Assembly: GCA_002492295.1 (NCBI GenBank)
Contig: DKYC01000132.1
Location: 12,317 to 76,316, forward strand
Direction: 5' to 3'
Origin: Lachnospiraceae bacterium UBA7110
GTDB lineage: Bacteria > Bacillota > Clostridia > Lachnospirales > Lachnospiraceae
Length of the DNA stretch: 64,000 bases
Below, one piece after another: positions 1 to 9,056 of this stretch; position 1 is the first letter of the stretch; each line of letters opens with the position of its first letter. The position numbers and the translations under genes are program-made. Below the pieces are notes generated by a model. The model did not search any database and was not told the origin of the DNA. It saw nothing but the letters and a program-made list of their open reading frames with translations.

Positions 1-75
1 GCAGGTGGTTATTGTGCGGGAATAATGTTCGGAAGTGCAATAATGGTTTGAAGAAGAAAGGAGCACAGACACAAA

Positions 76-3000
76 ATGACTGGAAAGATGAAAAAATGCA
101 TTGCATTCATGCTGGCACTGGTTCTTATGGTATCACCGCTTTCACAAACGAGAGTATATGCGGCGGAAATGCAGGAAAGTCCGACTGCGGATGATACAAA
201 AGAGTCGGAAAATCCGGCAGATGAAGAGAGCGAAAGGGCGTCCGAAACGGAGTCTGGGACAAAGGATGCTGTGACGCAGGAGCCGGAAACAAATACCGAA
301 CCGCAGAGCAGTGCGCAGGATACGGCAGAAGAGGAAAGTCCTGCTGAAGTGGTATCGGAAGAGGAGAGCGTGACTGAGGCAGCATCGGAACCGGAAACTG
401 TGTCTGAGGCAGTGCCGGAAGAGGAAAGCGCGTCCTTGACGGAATCGGAGTCAGGTTCGGAAATGGAGACGGAAAGTGTCCTTGAAACGGAATCTTTGGA
501 AGATAACGGCGCCGGGGAAGAAATCGAGTATGCGCACCCCGAAGCGTTGGAACCGGAAAATGTCCCATATGATGAAAATCAGGATGCGTTTACAGATAAG
601 CTTGTAAACAGCAGAAAGGCAAGGAGCGCTATTCCGGCAAAGTATGATGCGCGCGAGGAAGGTTATCTGCCCGCAATCCGGAATCAGGGAAGCTGGGGGG
701 CATGTTGGAGTTTTTCCCTGCTTGGTGCGATGGAAGTAGCAGCAGTCAGAGATTTGGGCGTGTCCGCAGGCAGTATTGACTTGTCGGAGCGGCATCTTGC
801 ATATTTCGGATATCATACGGGATATGATGCACTTGATAATGCAAACGGGGATACGATGACCAGTAATCCTGCGGAATATTATCTGAAGCAGGGAGGTAAT
901 GATATCAGGGGCGTCGTGCGCCTGATGAACTGGAATGGCGGAGCGGATGAAAAGGAATATCCTTATTCAACAAGTTCGCTGCCTGGTGCATTGGACAGAA
1001 CGGCGGCACAGGATGCCAGACTGTATCTTGAGAATGCATACCGCTATGATTTTAAAGCCGAAGGAAATAAAAGTGAAGCAATCAAAGTTGTCAAGAAAAT
1101 GATAATGGACTATGGCGCAGTGTCATGGTCATATTATAATGATTCGAAATATGTAAATGCGTCTAACGGAGCATATTATAATAATGTCGGAGGCTCCGGT
1201 AAGGCGGTGACAAACCATGCAATTATGGCAGTAGGATGGGATGACAGTTATCAAAAGGAGAACTTCCGGGAAGATAACCAGCCTGAAAATGACGGCGCAT
1301 GGATTATCAGAAACAGTTGGGGAGAAAGCAATGGAGACGACGGATATTATTATATCTCTTATGAGGATAAGTCCCTTGGTTCCGGAAATCCAGTGTATGC
1401 TTTTAGCGTCTGTGATACCGAAAAATATGACAACAATTATTTTTATGGAAATACGGCATATTCCGGTTCTACAATTGCCGCGAGAAGGGCTGCTCAGGTA
1501 TATCAGATTAAGAGCGAAAATGCATCACGAGAAAAACTGACAGCAGTGTCATTTTTGAGCGGTACAGCCGATGTGGATTATGAACTTCAGTTATATAAAA
1601 ATCCGGATATGGAAAACGGTGTAGTGACAAATCCGACAAGCGGAACAGCGCTGCTTGATACGCCGCAGAAAGGCACAACGGACTATGCGGGACTTTATAC
1701 GATAGAGCTTGCGTCTCCGGTTATATTGGATACGGAAGATTATGTGTCAATTGTGCTTACGTTTCCGAATACAAGACCTGCTTTGTACTTCGATAGAAGC
1801 TATACCTCCGATGATGGAAATTGTAAAGGGGAGCACATTGTTGCAAAAGGACAGAGCTTTTATGGTTCAAGCCTGACGTCATGGCAGGATAATTATGATA
1901 ATAACAGAACGTTCCGAATCAATGCATTTACGCTGGATTGTGAGGATGTGCCGCCGGAAGTGGTCAAGATTGACAGGATTGAATATGATTATGCAAATAC
2001 GGCTGTCATTACATGGAGCGGCGGAGCGGGAGCCGATAAAGTTGCAATCTACAGAAGTGAAAATCCATCAGACGAAGGTGAACTGATTGCGGATGTCCGT
2101 GTGAATTCGGACGAGGAAACATTCCATTATCAGGATAGTGTTCATAAAGGAAAGACATATTACTATAATCTGGTTCCGATTTTAATCAATAAAAAAGGAA
2201 CTGAGGTAAGAGGGCAGACCACAAAGTCTGACGAAATTTTAACGTTCCCTGAAGCTGTAATGCTGGAGACAGCGCAGTATGCTGAGGGTACCGGTGTCAG
2301 CCTCACATGGAATCTGGCAAAGGGTGCGGAGGGATACCGAATCGAACGAAGCGACAACGGCGGTGATTTTGCGGAGCTTACTACGGTAGAAGACAGCGCT
2401 GTGGTAACATATACGGATTCGTCAGTGCAGGGAGGAAACCGTTACGGTTACCGTGTCCTTTGCTATTATACGGCGGAGGATCAGGGCAGGGCTGTGGTTT
2501 CGCCGCTCAACGAAAGGAACGTGGAAATCCTGCCGGAACCCGTGAAGATTTCCGGAATTACGGAGCTTAAACGTGAGAACAACACAACCCGTGTCAGCCT
2601 TTCATGGAACAGGGTGGAAAATGCGCAGTCATATGCAGTATACCGGAGCGTGGCGGCAGACGGTTACGTTTGCATTGCGGAGAACATTACGGATGTGCAG
2701 TATGTTGACGATGCGGTTTCCCCGGATACCTCTTACAGCTATAAGGTGATAGTTACTGTAAACGGATTGAGCTCGGAAAGCGGGAAAACACAGGAGGCGG
2801 TGATTCTTACAAAACCGGTCCTGACAGCACTTAAGATGCCGGTATCAGAGCTGGAGCTGAATAAAGATAACGCACAGGAGTTTAAAATAACGCCGGTACC
2901 GGAAAACTATCCTTATGAAAAGGAGCTTGTATGGTCCGCATTTGACGAGGATGGCAATCCGCTTGAGGTTGTGCAAAAAAATGACACGATTGTCATAAAT

Positions 3001-4422
3001 GGCACTGACGGCAGGGAGGTTCTTCATCTTTCCGGCAATAAGATTTATGCAGCCCGTCAGTCTGATACGGTAAATATCACATTGCGCGCCCAAATTGATA
3101 ATATTAGCGCGGAATGCGGCATTTTTGTATACAGTAATGATTTTTGGGTAAGCGGTGTAAAGAATCTCACGTATACAGGTGCGCGGCTGACGCAGGATAT
3201 CAGGGTCTATGACGGGAAAAAGCTTTTGACAGAGGGAATTGATTATACAGTCAGCTATCGAAATAATATCAATGTCTCACAGAAAGAGACCTCTGATGCA
3301 AAAAAGCCCGCGGTTATAATCAGGGGAAAAGGCAGTTACTCAGGTACACAGACAATTTATTTTGAGATATTGCCGGAGCCTGTTTCCGATGCCGATAAGC
3401 GCTCAATCCTGAAAGCAAAAGTAAAAAGTATCAAAATTTTCGAATATGAAGGAACGGCAGTGACGCCGAAGCCTGTTGTCACTGACGGAAAGAAAACACT
3501 TGTGGAGGGCACGGATTACAGGCTTACTTATAAAAATAACAGAAGTGCCGGAAAGGCAGAAGTGATAATAAGCGGAATCAATGCTTATAAGGGTACGCGG
3601 AGCGAAGCTTTTACGATTAACTGTAATCTTGCGAAGGAGGGAATGGTTCGCGTGGCGCTTGACACACGGGATGTTCCTTATGCGAAAGGCGGTGCAAAAC
3701 CCACCCTGCGTGTATACTGCGGGAACAGGCTGCTTAGGGAAGGCACGGATTACAGGCTTACTTATAAAAATAACAAAGCGGTTGCAAGTGCGTCAGCATC
3801 AAAGGCACCCACGGCAGTTCTTTTGGGAAAAGGATTCTATAAAGGCAAAAAAGAGATTTCTTTCAACATTGTACAACAGGACATCGGGGAACTGACGCTG
3901 ACGGCAAAGGACAAAGTCTATACCGGAAAAGCCGGGAAAAATACGACAAGCTTTGTGATTACCGACAAGGACGGCAAAAATCTGTCGGCAGGCAGGGATT
4001 ATGACAGGACATCCGTCGTATATACTTATGCGGAAACCGGAGAACCTGTTGGGGATGCGGATATTTTGGAACGCGGAACAAGGGTGCGCATAACCGTGAA
4101 GGCTGCACAAAAAGGATTTTACAGCGGGACGATAAGCGGCGAATACAGGGTTGCGTCATATGATATTGCGAAAGCAAGGGTAACGGTTGAGGCACAGACT
4201 TATACCGGCAGTGCGGTTGAGCCGGATTCCGGTACCGGGGTCAAGGTGACATACAGGGGACAAAGCGGTACGCTTACGGAAGGCGTGGATTATATTATCA
4301 CGGGTTATGAGAATAATATCAATAAAGGTACGGCGAAACTGCGTATTGTGGGAATCGGTGATTATTGCGGCACGAAGACGGCGAGCTTTAAAATAAAGAC
4401 AAAAATCTTTCGGTGGTGGTAG
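76..4422 (+). CDS. Secreted papain-family (C1) cysteine protease with Fn3 and YTG repeats
   Basis: This 1448-residue exported protein starts at an ATG preceded by AAAGGAG. Residues 1-30 form a signal peptide ending near VYAAE. Residues 31-175 are an acidic Glu/Ser/Thr-rich linker. The peptidase C1 domain spans roughly 185-460, with the oxyanion Gln204, catalytic Cys210 (GSWGACWSF), His381 (TNHAIMAVGW) and Asn413 (IRNSWGE). A beta-rich segment at about 470-640 resembles the lectin-like domain that follows bacterial C1 peptidases. Two or three fibronectin-III-like domains follow (about 645-930), then an Ig-like stretch and four to five YTG-type repeats (about 1030-1448). There is no LPXTG motif. 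Extracellular protein degradation is the likely role. The same C-terminal repeats occur in the galactanase at 17835, so both probably use the same surface association (inference). The stop lies 5 bp before tadA. Confidence 0.9.
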   Translation: MTGKMKKCIAFMLALVLMVSPLSQTRVYAAEMQESPTADDTKESENPADEESERASETESGTKDAVTQEPETNTEPQSSAQDTAEEESPAEVVSEEESVTEAASEPETVSEAVPEEESASLTESESGSEMETESVLETESLEDNGAGEEIEYAHPEALEPENVPYDENQDAFTDKLVNSRKARSAIPAKYDAREEGYLPAIRNQGSWGACWSFSLLGAMEVAAVRDLGVSAGSIDLSERHLAYFGYHTGYDALDNANGDTMTSNPAEYYLKQGGNDIRGVVRLMNWNGGADEKEYPYSTSSLPGALDRTAAQDARLYLENAYRYDFKAEGNKSEAIKVVKKMIMDYGAVSWSYYNDSKYVNASNGAYYNNVGGSGKAVTNHAIMAVGWDDSYQKENFREDNQPENDGAWIIRNSWGESNGDDGYYYISYEDKSLGSGNPVYAFSVCDTEKYDNNYFYGNTAYSGSTIAARRAAQVYQIKSENASREKLTAVSFLSGTADVDYELQLYKNPDMENGVVTNPTSGTALLDTPQKGTTDYAGLYTIELASPVILDTEDYVSIVLTFPNTRPALYFDRSYTSDDGNCKGEHIVAKGQSFYGSSLTSWQDNYDNNRTFRINAFTLDCEDVPPEVVKIDRIEYDYANTAVITWSGGAGADKVAIYRSENPSDEGELIADVRVNSDEETFHYQDSVHKGKTYYYNLVPILINKKGTEVRGQTTKSDEILTFPEAVMLETAQYAEGTGVSLTWNLAKGAEGYRIERSDNGGDFAELTTVEDSAVVTYTDSSVQGGNRYGYRVLCYYTAEDQGRAVVSPLNERNVEILPEPVKISGITELKRENNTTRVSLSWNRVENAQSYAVYRSVAADGYVCIAENITDVQYVDDAVSPDTSYSYKVIVTVNGLSSESGKTQEAVILTKPVLTALKMPVSELELNKDNAQEFKITPVPENYPYEKELVWSAFDEDGNPLEVVQKNDTIVINGTDGREVLHLSGNKIYAARQSDTVNITLRAQIDNISAECGIFVYSNDFWVSGVKNLTYTGARLTQDIRVYDGKKLLTEGIDYTVSYRNNINVSQKETSDAKKPAVIIRGKGSYSGTQTIYFEILPEPVSDADKRSILKAKVKSIKIFEYEGTAVTPKPVVTDGKKTLVEGTDYRLTYKNNRSAGKAEVIISGINAYKGTRSEAFTINCNLAKEGMVRVALDTRDVPYAKGGAKPTLRVYCGNRLLREGTDYRLTYKNNKAVASASASKAPTAVLLGKGFYKGKKEISFNIVQQDIGELTLTAKDKVYTGKAGKNTTSFVITDKDGKNLSAGRDYDRTSVVYTYAETGEPVGDADILERGTRVRITVKAAQKGFYSGTISGEYRVASYDIAKARVTVEAQTYTGSAVEPDSGTGVKVTYRGQSGTLTEGVDYIITGYENNINKGTAKLRIVGIGDYCGTKTASFKIKTKIFRWW
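3160..4404 (+). repeat. C-terminal YTG-type tandem repeats of the protease
   Basis: The C-terminus contains degenerate units of about 75-90 residues, each carrying a YTG or YEG start, a 'DGKKLL.EG.DY' centre, a 'YKNN' turn and a 'G.Y.GT....F.I' end. At DNA level the phrase encoding GTDYRLTYKNN is repeated almost exactly near 3510 and 3750. These protein repeats match those in the galactanase gene. They are likely Ig-like cell-surface spacers; the binding function is inferred. Confidence 0.8.
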
Positions 4423-4427
4423 AAGTG

Positions 4428-4940
4428 ATGCCAAATAGGACGGACGAAGACGAAAAGTATATGAAAGATGCCTACAGACAGGCAAAAAAGGCATATGCAC
4501 TGGGGGAAGTCCCGATTGGCTGTGTGATTGTGCATAAGGGAACGGTCATTGGCAGAGGCTATAACCGCAGGAATACAGACAAAAATACGCTTGCCCATGC
4601 TGAAATTACGGCGATAAAGCGTGCGAGTAAAGTTATCGGCGACTGGCGGCTTGAGGAGTGCACCATGTATGTCACCCTTGAGCCATGCCAGATGTGCGCC
4701 GGTGCGATTGTGCAGGCGCGTATACCGCGTGTGGTCATGGCATGCATGAACCCAAAAGCAGGGTGCGCCGGCAGCATTTTAAATATCCTTAATATGCCTG
4801 AGTTTAATCATCAGGTGGAGGCAGTGCGCGGCGTGATGGAGGAGGAGTGCGCTGCACTTCTCAAAACGTTTTTTAAGGAACTGCGCATCCGGAACAGGCT
4901 GGAAAAAGAAGAAGAAAAACAAAAAATGATATCAGAATAA
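4428..4940 (+). CDS. tadA: tRNA-specific adenosine deaminase TadA
   Basis: TadA converts A34 of tRNA-Arg(ACG) to inosine. The 170-residue product has the cytidine-deaminase fold with the zinc/proton-shuttle motif HAEITA and the second zinc motif PCQMCAGAI, plus the substrate-loop region GCAGSILNIL. The ATG at 4428 is chosen over the upstream GTGs at 4413 and 4416, which overlap the end of the protease gene; GGTGGTGG lies at a suitable distance. Family length is about 150-170 residues, so it is complete. A short Lys/Glu-rich tail ends the protein. It is followed 13 bp later by the glycosyltransferase gene in the same direction. Confidence 0.95.
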   Translation: MPNRTDEDEKYMKDAYRQAKKAYALGEVPIGCVIVHKGTVIGRGYNRRNTDKNTLAHAEITAIKRASKVIGDWRLEECTMYVTLEPCQMCAGAIVQARIPRVVMACMNPKAGCAGSILNILNMPEFNHQVEAVRGVMEEECAALLKTFFKELRIRNRLEKEEEKQKMISE

Positions 4941-4953
4941 AGGAGACAAAAAT

Positions 4954-5889
4954 ATGGACGAAATTGCAGTGCTGATACCGTGCTACAACGAAAGCAGGAC
5001 AATTGAAAAGGTAGTAACGGATTTTAAGGCTGCCCTGCCAAACGCGACAATATATGTTTATGACAACAACTCCGAGGACGGTACGGATGAGATTGCCAAA
5101 AAAGCAGGCGCAATCGTGCGGTATGAGTATCGGCAGGGAAAGGGAAACGTCATAAGACGGATGTTCCGCGAGATTGACGCGAAGTGCTATATTATGACGG
5201 ACGGTGACGACACGTATCCTGCCGAGGAGGCGCCGAAGCTGTGCGAGGCGGTTTTGGGGCGGAACGCGGATATGGTAGTGGGGGACAGGCTTTCCTCCTC
5301 TTATTTTGAGGAAAACAAACGTCCCTTCCATAATTTTGGAAATTCACTGGTGCGCGGTGCAATCAACAGCATGTTTAAAAGTGACATCCGCGACATTATG
5401 ACAGGCTACCGCGCGTTCAGTTATCAGTTCGTGAAATCGTTTCCGGTGCTCTCCAAAGGGTTTGAAATTGAAACAGAGATGAGCATTCACGCGATTGATA
5501 AAAACATGCAGGTGGAAAATGTCATTATCCAGTACCGTGACAGACCGGAGGGCAGCGTATCAAAGCTGAACACATATTCGGACGGAATCAAGGTGCTGAT
5601 GACCATTGTGAAGCTTTACAAAAATTATAAGACGCTGAAATTCTTTACATGGATAGCAGTATTGCTTGCGGCGCTTTCAACGGCGTTCCTTGCACCTGTA
5701 TTGGGGGAATATTTTTCGACGGGATTTGTGGACAGGTTCCCGACGCTGATTGTCTGCTGCTTTGTATACCTTGCATCTATGCAGGCATTCTTTGCGGGAC
5801 TGATTCTTTCCACCATAAACCAAAAAAACAAACAGGATTACGAGATGAACCTGATTTATCTTGATACGGAATATAAGAGTAAATTATAA
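4954..5889 (+). CDS. Family 2 glycosyltransferase with two C-terminal membrane segments
   Basis: The 311-residue protein begins with the GT-A nucleotide-sugar fold (AVLIPCYNESRTIEKVV), followed by DNNSEDGT and the acidic metal site DGDDTYPAEE. This resembles dolichyl-phosphate-mannose synthase-like and polyprenyl-phosphate glycosyltransferases. Two hydrophobic segments (about 228-250 and 265-285) anchor the C-terminus in the membrane. It probably glycosylates a polyprenyl phosphate carrier for surface glycans; the sugar cannot be read from sequence. A good AAAGGAG site precedes the ATG. The stop codon shares a base with the next start (TAATG), suggesting translational coupling. Confidence 0.85.
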   Translation: MDEIAVLIPCYNESRTIEKVVTDFKAALPNATIYVYDNNSEDGTDEIAKKAGAIVRYEYRQGKGNVIRRMFREIDAKCYIMTDGDDTYPAEEAPKLCEAVLGRNADMVVGDRLSSSYFEENKRPFHNFGNSLVRGAINSMFKSDIRDIMTGYRAFSYQFVKSFPVLSKGFEIETEMSIHAIDKNMQVENVIIQYRDRPEGSVSKLNTYSDGIKVLMTIVKLYKNYKTLKFFTWIAVLLAALSTAFLAPVLGEYFSTGFVDRFPTLIVCCFVYLASMQAFFAGLILSTINQKNKQDYEMNLIYLDTEYKSKL

Positions 5890-6659
5890 TGATGACGCAG
5901 ATACCAATGAACTATGTCGTTTTCGATGTGGAAACAACGGGATTAAATCCTAAATATGAAAAAATAATTGAGATTGGCGCCGCGAGGGTGCGCGGCGGCG
6001 AGGTAAGTGATACTTTCTCGTCGTTTGTCAATCCGGGAAAAGGGCTTCCGGAGCGCATTACGGAGCTTACGGGAATTTATGACACGGATGTCATAAATGC
6101 GCCGTATATTGAGGAAGTACTGAATTCGTTTATCGGCTTTTTGGGTGACGATATTCTGTTAGGGCACAATCTGATTTTTGACTATTCCTTTGTGAAAAAA
6201 GCGGCGGTCAATCAGAAAAAGAGGTTTGAACGTAAGGGAATTGATACGCTTTGGATTGCAAGACGGTTTCTTCCGGATTTGGAGAGCAGGAATCTCGGTT
6301 TTTTGTGTGAACACTATCAGATTCATCTGCAGGCGCACAGGGCGCTGAACGATGCACTTGCCACACATGAGCTGTATCAGAGGTTTGTGTGCGAGTTCGC
6401 CGACAAAGAGGCGGATGTGTTTTTGCCTAAAGAACTGGTATACCAGGCGAAAAAAGAAGGACCGATTACGCCAAAACAGTATGAATTGCTGTTAAAGCTT
6501 GCAAAACAGTACCGTCTTGGAACGCGTGCGGGAGGGGATGACAGTGTAATATTATACCCGGTCAAGGATGTGACAACCCAGGACACGGATTTAAAGCGGC
6601 TGACAAAAAACGAAGCGAGCCGCCTTATTGATAAACTTCTGTCAACCTTTGGACGATAG
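5889..6659 (+). CDS. DnaQ-like 3'-5' exonuclease (PolC/epsilon type)
   Basis: The 256-residue protein has a DEDDh exonuclease fold at residues 8-175: ExoI motif VFDVETTGL, ExoII region LLGHNLIFDYSF, and ExoIII with HRALNDALATHELY. The C-terminal 75 residues contain a PKQYELLLKLAKQY stretch that is not part of the nuclease core. It is likely a standalone proofreading or repair exonuclease. The ATG overlaps the previous stop by one base and has a poor ribosome site, so coupling is likely. Its 3' end overlaps the convergent gene on the other strand by 35 bp. Confidence 0.88.
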   Translation: MMTQIPMNYVVFDVETTGLNPKYEKIIEIGAARVRGGEVSDTFSSFVNPGKGLPERITELTGIYDTDVINAPYIEEVLNSFIGFLGDDILLGHNLIFDYSFVKKAAVNQKKRFERKGIDTLWIARRFLPDLESRNLGFLCEHYQIHLQAHRALNDALATHELYQRFVCEFADKEADVFLPKELVYQAKKEGPITPKQYELLLKLAKQYRLGTRAGGDDSVILYPVKDVTTQDTDLKRLTKNEASRLIDKLLSTFGR

Positions 6660-7233
6660 TGTCTTTTATCATGGAGTTGATGCCTTGGGCAGCGTCAATC
6701 AGGGCGCTGATTTTTTCCGGCGTGCCGTTTTTGGAATACAGGTCGGCAAGCAGATAATAGGACTTGCTTACGTCGGTTCCGGTTGATACCGCAAATTCAA
6801 GCGTGGCGGCAGCGAGGGCGTCTTCCCCGTTTTCATGAAGCAGCTCCGCAAGCTTTTGCAAAAGCGTTACGAGATTTGTGTAATGTAAATCAAAGTCACT
6901 TAATATAGTAATATTAGCAGTACCATATTCGAGCTTTAAATCGGTGTTGGTATAGCCGGTAAGGTTCACAATCTGGTATTTGGACAAGTCGTTCAATTCT
7001 TGGATGCAGGCAGACAGGGTCTCTGTTGGGGAGGCGGGCTTCATATTTAAAAGTTCCTCGGGAATTGTGATGTAATTTAAGCCGTCAAGGGGCTTGCGTC
7101 TTACGAAATTGGCGCGTTTTTCCCGTTCCCAAAATTCGCGGTCACGCGCTTCTTCAATCCGCGATGCACGTTTACGTGCGAAAAAAAATACAATTGAGAA
7201 TACTAAAAAGCTTGTAATGATTACAAAATTCAT
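6625..7233 (-). CDS. Membrane-anchored hypothetical protein with TPR-like C-terminus
   Basis: This unrecognised protein of 202 residues starts at the ATG whose upstream sequence is AAAGGATATTATAT. Residues 1-20 are a single hydrophobic anchor (FVIITSFLVFSIVFFFA), followed by a basic/acidic stretch and a globular part. The last 60 residues (EDALAAATLEFAV, SKSYYLLADLYSKNG) look like helical TPR-type repeats. It faces the opposite way to its neighbours, overlaps the exonuclease gene at its 3' end, and diverges from the small membrane ORF at 7269, with that gene's promoter lying over its own start. No function can be assigned. Confidence 0.75.
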   Translation of the reverse strand: MNFVIITSFLVFSIVFFFARKRASRIEEARDREFWEREKRANFVRRKPLDGLNYITIPEELLNMKPASPTETLSACIQELNDLSKYQIVNLTGYTNTDLKLEYGTANITILSDFDLHYTNLVTLLQKLAELLHENGEDALAAATLEFAVSTGTDVSKSYYLLADLYSKNGTPEKISALIDAAQGINSMIKDTIVQRLTEVYQ

Positions 7234-7240
7234 ATATAAT
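7212..7240 (+). promoter_or_regulatory. Sigma-A promoter for the 36-residue membrane peptide
   Basis: TTGTAA at 7212-7217 and TATAAT at 7235-7240 are separated by 17 bp, with a start predicted near 7247 and a GGGGTGA ribosome site just after. The -10 box overlaps the start codon region of the minus-strand gene that begins at 7233. Confidence 0.7.
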
Positions 7241-7268
7241 ATCCTTTCAGAAAAGGGGTGAACAGCAC

Positions 7269-7379
7269 ATGATGAACATGAATAATAAGAAAACCCAACG
7301 TACAATCGCGGCTGTCATTGCGGTTATTTTAGTGCTTTGTATGGTAATACCCTTGGTTGTAAGTGTTGTGGGATATTAG
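7269..7379 (+). CDS. Small single-span membrane protein (36 aa)
   Basis: The open frame starts with two adjacent ATG codons, preceded by AAGGGGTGA at good spacing. It encodes a charged N-terminus (MNNKKTQR) and one strong transmembrane helix (AAVIAVILVLCMVIPLVV). It has its own promoter with a consensus -10. The basic-in, hydrophobic, short-tail layout is typical of bacterial membrane mini-proteins. No function is known to me. The downstream VanW gene could be co-transcribed, because no terminator is evident in the 90-bp gap. Confidence 0.65.
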   Translation: MMNMNNKKTQRTIAAVIAVILVLCMVIPLVVSVVGY

Positions 7380-7469
7380 AATACCATTTGATATTATAAT
7401 ACATTCGTTATGTAAATTACAAGCCATTCGGATAATTAATTTGAACATGGGAAAGGCATGGTTATTGTT

Positions 7470-9023
7470 ATGAAAAAATATTTCAGGATTCTGTGGACGT
7501 TTGCACTGGTACTTGTGCTTGCAGGCACCTTTGGCGGTGTTGCGGTACAGGCGGGAGAGGGGAACGATACCATACTGAGCGGCGTTTATGTCGGCGATGT
7601 CGACCTTTCGGGGATGACGGTCGATGAGGCGGCGCAGGCGGTCAATCAGTTTGTGGAAGGCTTAAAAAGCAGGAATGTGACGTTTGGCGTGGCGGGAGAC
7701 TGCTATGTGGCGGTAACGGTAGGTGATTTGGGACTGAAATGGGAGAATCCCGATGTGCTGACAGAAGCGGCGTCAGTTGGCAAAAAGGGGAATTTCATTA
7801 AGCGGTATATCGCGATACAGGATTTGAAAAAGGGCAATAAGGTATATGACCTTGAACTGTCGCTTGACGAAAACGCTGTAAAAGCGGTGCTTGAGGAGCA
7901 GTGCACGGAATATAATATTCCGGCTAAAAACGCGACAATGACACGTGTTGACGGCTCTTTCCAGATTGAGGAGGGGCAGGCAGGCGAAGCGGTGAATGTC
8001 GAGGAATCGCTTTTGGAAATATCGGATTATTTTACGCAGAATACGTGGGATTATCAGGATGCAGCGATTGATCTGGTGGTGGACGTGACAGAGCCAAGGG
8101 GAAGCGCGGAGGAGCTTTCCAGGCTTACCGACGTGCTGGGGACATTTACGACAAGCTACTCTACCAGCAGCGCGGCAAGATGCAAAAATGTAGAGAACGG
8201 ATGCAGGCTGATTAATTCAACAATCCTGTATCCGGGCGACGAATTTTCAACATATGAGGCGATTAAGCCTTTTACCGAGGCAAACGGATATTTCCCGGCA
8301 GGCTCTTATCTGAACGGAAAGGTTGTGGAGAGTCTGGGCGGCGGAATCTGCCAGGTTTCGACAACACTTTATAATGCGGTACTCTTGTCAGAGCTTGAGG
8401 TGACGGAGCGCAACAACCATTCGATGATTGTGGCATATGTGGAGCCTTCCATGGATGCTGCAATTGCGGAGTCGTCCGGCAAGGATTTTAAGTTTGTCAA
8501 TAATCTGAACAATCCGGTTTATATAGAAGGCCATACCGAGGGCAAGCAGATTACGTTTACGATATATGGCGTTGAGGAGAGAGCCCCCGGACACAAAGTA
8601 CGCTATGAGAGTGAAACACTGTCAGTGACGCGTCCCGACCATGAGGTGATTACGGCAGCACCCGGCCAGGGAATCGGATATATCAGTGTGGAATCCGCAC
8701 ATATCGGATATACGGCGCAGTTGTGGAAGATTGTGGAAGAAAACGGCGTGGAGGTAAGCCGCGACGTGATTAATAAAAGTACTTATAAGGTGTCGCCCAG
8801 AACGGCAACCGTGGGGGTGAACACGGACAATCCGGTACATGCGGCACGGATTCAGGCGGCAATTGCTTCAGGGAGCATTGATACATGCAAGGCAGAGGCG
8901 GCGGCTATTCAGGCGGAAATTGCGGCAGCTGCGCAGCAGCAGGCGGATTTGGAGGCTTATTATCAGGCATTGCAGCAACAGCAGCAGGCACAGCTGGAAG
9001 CACAGCAGCAGGCAGAACCGTAA
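7470..9023 (+). CDS. VanW family exported protein with peptidoglycan-binding-like domain
   Basis: The product is about 517 residues. It has a signal peptide (KKYFRILWTF...VAVQAG), two YoaR/PG_binding_4-like segments (about 30-215), and then the VanW domain with its conserved LGGGICQVSTTLYNAVLLSELEV-type core near residues 285-305. A beta-rich tail ends in a Gln/Ala-rich low-complexity stretch over the last 40 residues. VanW proteins are common wall-associated proteins of Clostridia; the biochemical activity is not established. An in-frame ATG at 7458 is only one base from the ribosome-binding site GGGAAAGG, so 7470 is preferred. Confidence 0.85.
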   Translation: MKKYFRILWTFALVLVLAGTFGGVAVQAGEGNDTILSGVYVGDVDLSGMTVDEAAQAVNQFVEGLKSRNVTFGVAGDCYVAVTVGDLGLKWENPDVLTEAASVGKKGNFIKRYIAIQDLKKGNKVYDLELSLDENAVKAVLEEQCTEYNIPAKNATMTRVDGSFQIEEGQAGEAVNVEESLLEISDYFTQNTWDYQDAAIDLVVDVTEPRGSAEELSRLTDVLGTFTTSYSTSSAARCKNVENGCRLINSTILYPGDEFSTYEAIKPFTEANGYFPAGSYLNGKVVESLGGGICQVSTTLYNAVLLSELEVTERNNHSMIVAYVEPSMDAAIAESSGKDFKFVNNLNNPVYIEGHTEGKQITFTIYGVEERAPGHKVRYESETLSVTRPDHEVITAAPGQGIGYISVESAHIGYTAQLWKIVEENGVEVSRDVINKSTYKVSPRTATVGVNTDNPVHAARIQAAIASGSIDTCKAEAAAIQAEIAAAAQQQADLEAYYQALQQQQQAQLEAQQQAEP

Positions 9024-9056
9024 AAACGTACGTTTGACATTGAGGGGATTTTGGGT

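Noticed and set aside
125..568. Long minus-strand open frame opposite the protease N-terminus
   Set aside because: It is a mirror of the Glu/Ser-rich acidic linker of the real gene, has Pro/Arg-rich composition and no ribosome site.
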